Shown: one piece after another, positions 7,008 to 13,332 of the stretch | Numbering within the stretch: the stretch's first letter is position 1 | How the letters are laid out: every line of letters starts with the position of its first letter | From: DATGMP01 sp035293565 | Lineage (GTDB): Bacteria > Pseudomonadota > Alphaproteobacteria > BOG-932 > Roseiterribacteraceae | DNA length: 27,269 nucleotides | Direction: 5' to 3' | Assembly: GCA_035293565.1 (NCBI GenBank) | Contig: DATGMP010000122.1 | Coordinates: 1 to 27,269, forward strand | The notes under the pieces: model-generated | Told to the model about the DNA's origin: nothing | Databases searched by the model: none | The model's input: the letters and a program-made list of their open reading frames with translations, nothing else | Translations under genes and position numbers: made by a program

Positions 7008-7433
7008 ATGAGCAAAGCCCTGTCCGACGACGCCAAGCGCCTGATCGACGCACCAAATTTCGCCGCCTTGACCACGCTGATGGACGATGGCTCACCCAAG
7101 ACCGAGCCGGTCTGGGTCGGGCGCGACGGCGACCGCATCGTCATCTGCACCGACCGCAAGTCGATCAAGGGGATCAATATCGACCGCGACCCGCGTGTTG
7201 CGCTGTCGATCACGGATTTTGAGAATCCGTATGAGCAGCTTCTGATCCGCGGCCGCGTCGTCGAGTCACGGGACGACAACGATCTTAAGATCATGGACGC
7301 ATTGTCCCACAAATATATCGGCGCCCCATTCCCGCGCCGTAAATGGTCGAGCCGCGTCGCCTACTATGTCGAGGCCGACGTCGCCCGCTATTACAAATCG
7401 CCGTTGAAGCACACACCACCTGGGAGTCATTGA
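7008..7433 (+). CDS. PPOX-class (split-barrel) flavin/F420-type oxidoreductase
   Basis: A 141-residue split-barrel protein. LIDAPNFAALTTLMDDGSPKTEPVWV opens the barrel, followed by the cofactor-contact strand RKSIKGINIDRDPRVALSI and LIRGRVVE. This is the pyridoxamine-5'-phosphate-oxidase-like fold of the FDOR-B group, whose members use F420, FMN, heme or biliverdin. No cofactor can be assigned from sequence; most proteobacteria lack F420. It has a Shine-Dalgarno AGGTGAG just before ATG 7008, begins 6 bases after the ipdF-like stop and ends 1 base before the crotonase start, so it belongs to the same operon. A role as a reductase or cofactor carrier in steroid CD-ring catabolism is inferred from that position. 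Confidence 0.84.
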   Translation: MSKALSDDAKRLIDAPNFAALTTLMDDGSPKTEPVWVGRDGDRIVICTDRKSIKGINIDRDPRVALSITDFENPYEQLLIRGRVVESRDDNDLKIMDALSHKYIGAPFPRRKWSSRVAYYVEADVARYYKSPLKHTPPGSH

Positions 7434-7434
7434 G

Positions 7435-8202
7435 ATGACCGTCACCTGCACGATCGAGAACGACATCGCCGAAGTCGTGATGCACAACCCGCCGGTGAAC
7501 GCGATCACCGTCGCCGACACCTGGAAGATCCATGACATCTTCAAGGATCTCGCGAGCAAGGAGAATTTGCGCGCGGTAATCTTGACCGCCGAGGGCAAGG
7601 GCTTCAATGCCGGCATCGACATCCGAGAAATGCAGGCGAATCGCGAGAAGGGCGAAGAATGGCGCCTGATGACCAGCTCGGGCGAGGCTTGCTACGCCAC
7701 ATTCCACGCGATCTACACGACGCCGGTTCCGGTGATCGCCGCTGTCAATGATTTTTGCATGGGGCTCGGCGTCGGACTGGTCGGCAGCTGCGACATGATC
7801 GTGGCCTCCACCAAGGCGCGGTTCGGCCTGCCGGAAGTCGACAATGGCGCGCTCGGCTGCGCCTCGCACCTGGCGAAGCTGGTGCCGCCGATGAAGCTCC
7901 GCGAGATGTCGTTGACCTGCAAGCCCGCGAGCGCGGCCGAACTCCATGCCTGGGGTTCGATCGCCTATCTGGTCGAGCCCGACCAGCTGATGCCCAAGGC
8001 CCGCGAGCTGGCCCAGATGATCGCCAAGAAGCAGGCCGCGGCGGTCAAGTTCGCCAAGGCGGCCTTGAACCATATCGACGTATTCGAGATGCACTCCAAT
8101 TACCGGCTGGAGCAGGGCTATACCTATCAGCTCAACATCATGGGCGAAGGCAGCAAGGCGCGAAACGCCTTCGTCGAAGGCACGCGCATCATCACGCGCT
8201 GA
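7435..8202 (+). CDS. echA20: EchA20-like crotonase (probable steroid D-ring hydrolase)
   Basis: A 255-residue crotonase-superfamily protein. The oxyanion-hole elements are GKGFNAGID (55-63) and FCMGLGVGLVGSCD (107-120), then FGLPEVDNGALG (130-141). From memory it follows mycobacterial EchA20 (Rv3550) closely: NPPVNAI, RAVILTAEGKGFNAGIDIREMQ split over 46-67, VPVIAAVN, GALG-x-ASHL, and the C-terminal HIDV-x(6)-YRLEQGYTYQLN. EchA20 hydrolyses the D ring of the dioxo-indene carboxyl-CoA intermediate. Its substrate would be made by the IpdF-like enzyme in the same operon. A generic enoyl-CoA hydratase is the alternative, but the C-terminal YR-x-EQG-[FY]-T-[FY] segment argues against it. Partner IpdAB genes are not in the window. 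Confidence 0.78.
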   Translation: MTVTCTIENDIAEVVMHNPPVNAITVADTWKIHDIFKDLASKENLRAVILTAEGKGFNAGIDIREMQANREKGEEWRLMTSSGEACYATFHAIYTTPVPVIAAVNDFCMGLGVGLVGSCDMIVASTKARFGLPEVDNGALGCASHLAKLVPPMKLREMSLTCKPASAAELHAWGSIAYLVEPDQLMPKARELAQMIAKKQAAAVKFAKAALNHIDVFEMHSNYRLEQGYTYQLNIMGEGSKARNAFVEGTRIITR

Positions 8203-8210
8203 GGCCCGAC

Positions 8211-8963
8211 ATGTTGCTCGCAAGCAAGGTGGCGATCGTGACCGGCGGCGCACGCGGAATCGGCGCCGCGATCTCTCGCCTCTTCGCCCGGGAAGGCGCG
8301 GCTGTCGCGATCGCCGACCGTCGGGCGGATGAAGGAGAAGAAACGGCGCGCATAATCGGGGACAAGGCGCGCTTCGTTTCGCTCGATGTGACATCGGAGG
8401 ACGGCTGGACCAAGGCCGTCGCCGAGGTCGAAACGGTCTTCGGCCGCGTCGACATTCTGATCAACAATGCCGGCATCATCCGCGTCGCGCCGATGGAGAA
8501 GCTGGATGCCGAGACCTTCCGCAAGGTCATCGACACCAACCTGATCGGCACGTTCCTCGGCATGCGCGCCGTTCTGGAGCCGATGCGTCGCGCCGGCGGC
8601 GGCGCGATCGTCAATTTCTCGTCGGTGCAGGGCCTCGAAGGCCGGCAGGGCTTCACGGCCTATTCGGCTTCGAAGTTCGGGATCCGCGGACTGACCAAGA
8701 GCGCGGCGATCGAGCTCGGCCCTTACGGCATCCGGGTCAACGCCGTCGTGCCGGGACCCACCAAGACCAAGATGACGGAACGCCCTGGCTGGACCGATGC
8801 TGACTATGACGCGGCCTACGGCAAATATCCCTTGGGCCGCATGGCCGAGGCGCGCGAGATCGCCGAGATGGCGCTCTTCCTCGCCTGCGACAAATCCTCC
8901 TTCTGCACCGGCGGCGATTTCGTGGTCGATGGCGGCGTGACGGTGGGCAAGCCGCGTGACTGA
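8211..8963 (+). CDS. Hydroxysteroid-dehydrogenase-like SDR
   Basis: A 250-residue classical SDR with ATG 8211, 8 bases after the crotonase stop; the longer open frame upstream overlaps that gene and is rejected. TGGARGIG is at 11-18 and Asp36 (IADRR) ends the second strand, so NAD(H) is likely. DV at 59-60 contacts adenine, NNAG is at 86-89, and the catalytic set is Ser138, Tyr151, Lys155. GMRAVLEPMRRAGGGAIVNFSS and ELGPYGIRVNAVVPGPTKTKM resemble 3alpha,20beta-hydroxysteroid dehydrogenases of the Rv2002/FabG3 type. A hydroxyl on a steroid or a bicyclic intermediate is a reasonable substrate given the operon. The exact position oxidised cannot be read. Its stop region overlaps the start of an SDR remnant. 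Confidence 0.86.
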   Translation: MLLASKVAIVTGGARGIGAAISRLFAREGAAVAIADRRADEGEETARIIGDKARFVSLDVTSEDGWTKAVAEVETVFGRVDILINNAGIIRVAPMEKLDAETFRKVIDTNLIGTFLGMRAVLEPMRRAGGGAIVNFSSVQGLEGRQGFTAYSASKFGIRGLTKSAAIELGPYGIRVNAVVPGPTKTKMTERPGWTDADYDAAYGKYPLGRMAEAREIAEMALFLACDKSSFCTGGDFVVDGGVTVGKPRD

Positions 8964-9113
8964 TTCGCCGGCCGAGTTCAAATCCAAGACCGTGCTCGTG
9001 ACAGGCGGCACGCGCGGGATCGGGCGCGCGATCATGGCGGCGGCGAGCGTCCCGCTTTTCTGGATGCGACAGAGGCGCGGCGCTGAGGCAGGACGGATTA
9101 AAGGCCCGCGCTG
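8956..9113 (+). pseudogene. Truncated SDR gene (N-terminal remnant)
   Basis: A GTG at 8956 overlaps the preceding SDR stop, as in an intact operon. It reads VTDSPAEFKSKTVLVTGG then TRGIGRAI, the first 26 residues of another SDR including the full cofactor loop. After about base 9035 the frame loses all SDR character (MAAASVPLFWMRQRRG...) and stops at 9113. Only about 50 codons remain of a normal 250, so the 3' part has been deleted. Another frame at the break reads RPAFLDATEARR and stops, which could be the tail of a different deleted gene. The marR gene, on the other strand, overlaps the last bases. A short functional peptide is unlikely. Confidence 0.75.
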
Positions 9114-9595
9114 ATTTTCTTCAATGTTACGACGGTAATTGCGAGATCCTTGCGGCTGATGCCCGTGCAGGCCGTCTCCAGAACCGACACGATCCGTGGG
9201 ACGATCGCGTTGCGGATCGCCTCTCCGCGGGGCGTCAGCGATACGAGAAAGGAGCGTCTATCGTCAACGGCCATGGCCTTTTTCACGAGCTTACGCTCGA
9301 TAAGCCGGTCGAGCATGCGCGTCATGGCGGGCTTGTCCTTATAGGTCAGTTCCGCCAATTGCGTCTGGGTCAGCTCCCCATATTGGTGCAGCCGATTGAG
9401 AATCGCGAACTCGCGCGGCCTGAGATCGCTGCCGACTTCCAGGATCGTCGTTTCGAGCGCTTTCGCGAGTTGGTATCCCGCCTGGCTGACGACGAAGCCG
9501 ATCACATTATCGTAGTCGTCGAACGAAAAAGACGAACGCGCCGTGTCGACTTTCTTGTGAGGGGCTCGCACCGATTTTTGTCTGATGGTTGGCAT
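9098..9595 (-). CDS. MarR-family transcriptional regulator
   Basis: From ATG 9595 this is a 165-residue winged-helix protein. LRPREFAILNRLHQYGELTQTQLAEL, then KDKPAMTRMLDRLIERKLVKK (recognition helix), then the wing D-D-R-R with SFLVSLTPRGEAI, are classic MarR features. A longer version from GTG 9658 adds 21 residues, but that start falls inside the candidate operator, so ATG 9595 is preferred. MarR proteins are dimers that leave DNA when they bind small aromatic or acyl-CoA-like ligands. It is convergent with the SDR/ipdF/echA20 operon and a related palindrome lies upstream of both. That suggests it represses the operon and itself, with an operon intermediate as the likely inducer. Confidence 0.92.
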   Translation of the reverse strand: MPTIRQKSVRAPHKKVDTARSSFSFDDYDNVIGFVVSQAGYQLAKALETTILEVGSDLRPREFAILNRLHQYGELTQTQLAELTYKDKPAMTRMLDRLIERKLVKKAMAVDDRRSFLVSLTPRGEAIRNAIVPRIVSVLETACTGISRKDLAITVVTLKKISAGL

Positions 9596-9644
9596 GTTCT
9601 TATGCAGAATAGCCGGAAGAAGGCGCGAGTCGCAATCGGCGCAA

Positions 9645-9663
9645 TCGTTGCTTAACACAATTG
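9645..9663. promoter_or_regulatory. Candidate MarR autoregulatory operator
   Basis: Imperfect inverted repeat TCGTTG-N7-CAATTG, 50 bases upstream of the preferred marR start and 25 bases from the P450 stop. It matches the perfect palindrome at 5387-5405 in 13 of 19 positions. Its place fits autorepression of marR. Confidence 0.5.
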
Positions 9664-9687
9664 TGCGGCAGCAGCCGGTGCTTCACC

Positions 9688-10902
9688 TCATCCGACCGTG
9701 ACGATTGCGTCGCGCAATTCGTAGCCGACGGTGAGCGTGTTCCATTCCTGAGTCGGCGCCTTCGCCATTCGCACGCTCGGAATCCGAAGCAAGCGATCGA
9801 GGAAGATCGCGCTCTCCTGCAGCGCGACCGCCGCGCCGGGGCAACGATGATTGCCGTCGCCGAAGCTCATCGTGCCGATCGGCTTGCCCATGCTCTCCGC
9901 CCGATCGGGCTTCAGTCGATGCGGGCATTCGCCGGCGGCCGCCGGATCGCTGTTGGCGGCGCGAATATCGAGATCGAGCAGCGTGCCGGCGGGAATCGTG
10001 ACGGTCCTGCCGTCCTTTTCGATGTGCAACTCCTCCTGCGTGCGCCGATAGAGGGCTCCGACGACCGGCTCCAGCCGAAGGACCTCTTCGAGGATCGCGA
10101 TACGGCCGGCCTCGTCGGTCGCAACGAAGGCGGCGCGAAGCGCCGGACGTTCGAACAGGTGCCAGGCCGCCATCACGATGAACTCGCGCGTCGTCGCCAT
10201 GCCGGCGGCGCCGTAAGTCATGCATTCGGTCAGGATTTGCGCGTCCGTATACCCCTGCTGCAGAAGATGGGAGATCACATCCTCCTTCGGATTCCGTCGG
10301 CGCGCGCGAATCGCTGGCTTCACGTCCATCCAATAGAAGGCGACGAGTCCTGTCTGGTTACGAAAGAAATTGCGGACGCGCTCGATTGCGCCTGGCCTGC
10401 GCGTGGCGCCGCGCGTGAAGAAGCTGTCCAGCCTCTTGGACATGCCGCTGATCGAGCTGTTGGTGAGGCCGACGATTTCCGCCGCAACCGCGACCGCCAT
10501 CTCCAGGCTCATCGCCGCGAGGTCGCCCCGGCCCGTATTTTCCAGCTTGGTCATCAGGCGCTCGGAGAGCTCGTTCATCACCTCGCGGTAGCGGCTGGTG
10601 ACGACCCGCGGCGCGAAGAAGCGGGCGGTTGCGGCACGCTGCTTCTGGTGCGCCTCGCCTTCCTGGAACAGCACCGGCGCCGACCCCTGAATCGCCCGCC
10701 CCACCTCCTCGGCCATGAACCCGGCCTGCCTGATGCCGCCGCCCCGAAGGATCTGCCGCATCAACGTAAAGCTTTCGACCTTCACGCCCCCGCCCGCGAG
10801 GCGCTTGATGCGCGCCTCGCTGGAATTCGCAAGCTCGGCCGACTTGCGCTCGTCCGCATCATGCTGATACGGGCAGGCTTCAACAGCTTGGGATCGGTTC
10901 AT
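9688..10902 (-). CDS. Cytochrome P450
   Basis: From ATG 10902 this is a 404-residue soluble bacterial P450. The heme loop is FGDGNHRCPG with Cys354 as thiolate ligand. The K helix holds EEVLR (ExxR) and the meander RAANSDPAAA follows. The I-helix reads AAGMATTRE, so the acidic residue before the TT pair, which helps deliver protons, is Ala; the following Glu might compensate. A start at ATG 10926 is possible but lies in the operator region. The gene is divergent from tetR across two operators. Bacterial P450s hydroxylate terpenoids, steroids or fatty acids using a ferredoxin and reductase, neither encoded here. Nearby steroid-type genes suggest a steroid or terpenoid substrate, which is inference. 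Confidence 0.93.
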   Translation of the reverse strand: MNRSQAVEACPYQHDADERKSAELANSSEARIKRLAGGGVKVESFTLMRQILRGGGIRQAGFMAEEVGRAIQGSAPVLFQEGEAHQKQRAATARFFAPRVVTSRYREVMNELSERLMTKLENTGRGDLAAMSLEMAVAVAAEIVGLTNSSISGMSKRLDSFFTRGATRRPGAIERVRNFFRNQTGLVAFYWMDVKPAIRARRRNPKEDVISHLLQQGYTDAQILTECMTYGAAGMATTREFIVMAAWHLFERPALRAAFVATDEAGRIAILEEVLRLEPVVGALYRRTQEELHIEKDGRTVTIPAGTLLDLDIRAANSDPAAAGECPHRLKPDRAESMGKPIGTMSFGDGNHRCPGAAVALQESAIFLDRLLRIPSVRMAKAPTQEWNTLTVGYELRDAIVTVG

Positions 10903-10912
10903 GGGCGCCAAC

Positions 10913-10935
10913 TTATGATATAACATGGATCATAA
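10913..10935. promoter_or_regulatory. TetR operator copy 1 (P450/tetR divergent promoter)
   Basis: Perfect inverted repeat TTATGAT-N9-ATCATAA. A second copy starts 24 bases further on. The two share a 23-base pattern with only a few differences, a typical arrangement for cooperative TetR dimers controlling a divergent pair. Confidence 0.72.
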
Positions 10936-10936
10936 G

Positions 10937-10959
10937 TTATGATACACCATGGATCAGAA
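10937..10959. promoter_or_regulatory. TetR operator copy 2
   Basis: TTATGAT-N9-ATCAGAA, one mismatch from perfect symmetry and nearly identical to copy 1 including the spacer CATGG. It ends 26 bases before the tetR start, so repression of tetR itself is likely. Confidence 0.7.
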
Positions 10960-10985
10960 TCAAGCTGAACACAGAGGGAACAGGG

Positions 10986-11546
10986 ATGACCGACCCGCGC
11001 GTTGCCAAGACGCGAGCCGCGCTGGCCCAAGCGGTTCTCGAGCTGGCTGCCGAAAAATCGTTTGCGGACATCACGATCACCGAGATCGCCGAACGCGCGG
11101 GCGTGGGCTATGCCAGCTTCTTTCGGCACTATCGGGACAAGGATGCGCTGCTGACGGATGTCGCGGACACGATGGTCGACGACCTGTTGGCCATCATCGT
11201 GCCGGCGCTGCGCGATGAGGACACGCGGTCAGCCTCCATCGCCATCTGCCGCTATGTCGAGTCGAACCGTCTGATCACGCGCGCCTTGCTAGCGGGCGGC
11301 GCGGAAACCCAGGTGCACCGCCATATCATCACCCGCGCGATCGGCGACCAGCAGGCGCCGCGCGCCAGCCGAACCGAGGTTCCGCGGGAAATGATCGTGA
11401 CTCATGCGGTCGCGGCAAGCCTGGGCTTGCTGAGCTGGTGGCTGGAACACGGCCCGGACATCTCGGCGGAGACTATGGGCGACGCGATCGACCGGCTGGT
11501 GATGGCGCCGGTTCGGCAACTGCAATCGGGCCGAACCAGACGATAG
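10986..11546 (+). CDS. TetR-family transcriptional regulator
   Basis: A 186-residue regulator. The N-terminal helix-turn-helix is ITITEIAERAGVGYASFFRHYRDKDALL split over about 35-62, a textbook TetR DNA-binding domain. The C-terminal domain is helical and divergent, as usual for ligand pockets; its ligand cannot be read. AGAGGGAACAGGG precedes ATG 10986. It is divergent from the P450 gene with a duplicated operator between them, which makes P450 control by this protein very likely. The dehydrogenase gene downstream, 121 bases away with its own ribosome site, may or may not be part of its transcript. Confidence 0.92.
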   Translation: MTDPRVAKTRAALAQAVLELAAEKSFADITITEIAERAGVGYASFFRHYRDKDALLTDVADTMVDDLLAIIVPALRDEDTRSASIAICRYVESNRLITRALLAGGAETQVHRHIITRAIGDQQAPRASRTEVPREMIVTHAVAASLGLLSWWLEHGPDISAETMGDAIDRLVMAPVRQLQSGRTRR

Positions 11547-11667
11547 GTTTCACAGCGAGACCGCCGGTCTTATGCTGCTGGACAATATCCGCCGCCATCA
11601 GCGGCACGAGGAGATGCACGGCGTCGTTCGCCCTACGCTGGGCTATTGAATCGGAGGACTCAATCAA

Positions 11668-12756
11668 ATGGCTGGATCGAAAGCCTACGATCGGACCTAT
11701 CGCATCGCCGTCATTCCCGGTGACGGCATCGGTAAGGAGGTCGTTCCGGAAGGCATCCGCGTTCTCGAGCGGGCGGCGGCGTTGCACGGCTTTACGATCG
11801 TCCAGCAATGGCACGATTTCGCGTGCTGCGATCATTATGTCCGCCACGGCAAAATGATGCCGGATGATTGGAAGGAGCGGATCGGAGCCGCGGATGCGAT
11901 TTTCTTCGGCGCGGTCGGCTGGCCCGACACCGTGCCGGATCATATCTCGCTATGGGGCTCGTTGCTGCAGTTCCGGCGCGAATATGATCAGTACGTCAAT
12001 CTCAGGCCCGCCCGGCTATTGCCCGGAATCGTCTCTCCTCTGGCGGACCGCAGGCCCGGCGATATCGATCTCTGGATCGTGCGCGAGAATACCGAAGGCG
12101 AATATTCATCGGTCGGCGGACGCATGTTCAGCGGCACCGACCGGGAAGTCGTCATTCAGGAAACCGTGATGACGCGAACCGGTGTCGACCGGGTTCTGCG
12201 CTACGCCTTCGATCTGGCTCGGCGCCTGCCCGGCAAGCATCTCACATCGGCAACGAAATCGAACGGCATCGCGATCACCATGCCTTTTTGGGACGAGCGG
12301 GTCGAAGCGGTCGCGCGGGACTATCCCGATGTGCGCTGGGACAAATATCACATCGATATCCTGACCGCGCAATTCGTCATGAATCCGCAACGTTTCGACG
12401 TCGTGGTCGCCTCGAACCTGTTCGGCGACATTCTGTCCGATCTCGGCCCTGCTTGCACCGGAACGATCGGCATCGCGCCGTCGGGCAACATCAATCCGCA
12501 GCGCACTGCGCCCTCTCTGTTCGAGCCGGTTCACGGCTCGGCGCCCGACATCGCGGGCAAGGGAATCGCCAATCCGGTCGGTCAGATCTGGTCTGCGGCC
12601 ATGATGCTCGACCATCTGGGCGAGAGCGCCGCGTCGGCAGCGATCTTGACGGCGATCGAGGAGGTCCTCGTCGAGCCGGGGCTGCGAACCGCCGATCTCA
12701 AAGGATCGGCGGACACAGTGACCTGCGGCAAGGCGATCGCCGAAGCGCTGCGCTAG
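11668..12756 (+). CDS. Tartrate/D-malate dehydrogenase-like beta-decarboxylating enzyme
   Basis: A 362-residue member of the isocitrate/isopropylmalate dehydrogenase family. IAVIPGDGIGKEVVPEG is the N-terminal fold mark. LWGSLLQFRREYDQYVNLRPARLLPG around 94-119 carries the substrate-binding arginines; IVRENTEGEYSSVGG and KSNG hold catalytic residues. NLFGDILSDLGP supplies the metal aspartates, and FEPVHGSAPDIAGKGIANP forms the NAD site. SLWG followed by Gln-Phe at the substrate region is typical of tartrate dehydrogenase/D-malate decarboxylase (TtuC/DmlA) rather than LeuB. It would oxidise D-malate or tartrate with NAD and Mn2+ to pyruvate, oxaloglycolate or glycerate products. Strong GGAGGACT site upstream of ATG 11668. 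Link to the nearby P450 is not evident. Confidence 0.87.
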   Translation: MAGSKAYDRTYRIAVIPGDGIGKEVVPEGIRVLERAAALHGFTIVQQWHDFACCDHYVRHGKMMPDDWKERIGAADAIFFGAVGWPDTVPDHISLWGSLLQFRREYDQYVNLRPARLLPGIVSPLADRRPGDIDLWIVRENTEGEYSSVGGRMFSGTDREVVIQETVMTRTGVDRVLRYAFDLARRLPGKHLTSATKSNGIAITMPFWDERVEAVARDYPDVRWDKYHIDILTAQFVMNPQRFDVVVASNLFGDILSDLGPACTGTIGIAPSGNINPQRTAPSLFEPVHGSAPDIAGKGIANPVGQIWSAAMMLDHLGESAASAAILTAIEEVLVEPGLRTADLKGSADTVTCGKAIAEALR

Positions 12757-12876
12757 ACGCGCGTCAGTTGATGGTGAAGGTCGTGCCGACCTGAGCCTGC
12801 GTGGCCGCGACGAGCATTTCTCCGCGCGCGACCGCGGAGCCATTGATCACGGCCGCAATTCGAGAGGAGGTCCGCA

Positions 12877-13332
12877 ATGACACGCTTCGCTTCCGCATTC
12901 ACCATCGCTGCGCTGGCCGCGCTTTCCGGCTGCGCCAATCCGAGTTCGGCGGCCACGCCGGCAGGACATGCGCAGGCCTTGGGAGTCGATCTCGGCCCTT
13001 CGGGGACCGTGACCCAGGTTGCGCTGACCGGCGAAGGCCATGAGCGCCGCGCGCCGGAGGGCAGCAACTATCGGCTCGTCCATGAGGGGCATGACGACGC
13101 GCATGCGACCGGCACCGTGAACGCGATCGATACCGCCGCGCGCAAGCTCAACATCAGCCACCAGGCGATCCCTGAGATCGGCTGGCCGGCGATGACGATG
13201 GACTTTCCGGTTGCGCCGTCTGTCGATCTCAAATCGATCAAGGCCGGCGACCATGTGAACTTCACGCTCGAGAAGGGCACGAACGGCATGTATCAAATCG
13301 AGGACGTGCATCCGGCCGGCAGCGGGAAATGA
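12877..13332 (+). CDS. Lipoprotein with CusF-type copper-binding domain
   Basis: A 151-residue lipoprotein: signal to about residue 18 with lipobox LSGC (Cys19). From about residue 77 it is a CusF-like small OB fold: TGTVNAIDTAARKLNISHQ, then GWPAMTMDF. The Cu(I)/Ag(I) ligands of CusF are all in place: His95, Trp103 (cation-pi cap), Met106 and Met108. It lacks an RND transporter partner here. Instead its stop overlaps the start of a CopA-type oxidase (ATGA), so it probably holds periplasmic Cu(I) for that enzyme. GAGAGGAGG precedes ATG 12877. The middle region (20-75) holds several His residues and is not recognisable. It heads a three-gene copper operon. Confidence 0.88.
   Translation: MTRFASAFTIAALAALSGCANPSSAATPAGHAQALGVDLGPSGTVTQVALTGEGHERRAPEGSNYRLVHEGHDDAHATGTVNAIDTAARKLNISHQAIPEIGWPAMTMDFPVAPSVDLKSIKAGDHVNFTLEKGTNGMYQIEDVHPAGSGK

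Noticed and set aside
7291..8394. Minus-strand open frame of 367 codons opposite the crotonase
   Set aside because: Antisense shadow of the EchA20-like gene and the next SDR; Arg/His-rich without motifs.
9661..10923. Plus-strand open frame of 420 codons opposite the P450
   Set aside because: Antisense shadow; the minus strand has the heme loop, ExxR and I-helix motifs.
11573..11650. Short frame of 25 codons (MLLDNIRRHQRHEEMHGV...) between tetR and the tartrate-dehydrogenase-like gene
   Set aside because: No ribosome site, no recognisable feature, and too short to judge by coding bias; a leader peptide cannot be excluded but is not supported.
12764..12867. Minus-strand frame ending AVINGSAVARGEMLVAATQ...TFTIN before a TGA
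   Set aside because: It has a protein-like composition and might be the tail of a lost gene, but it has no start of its own and I cannot assign a family, so it is not annotated.
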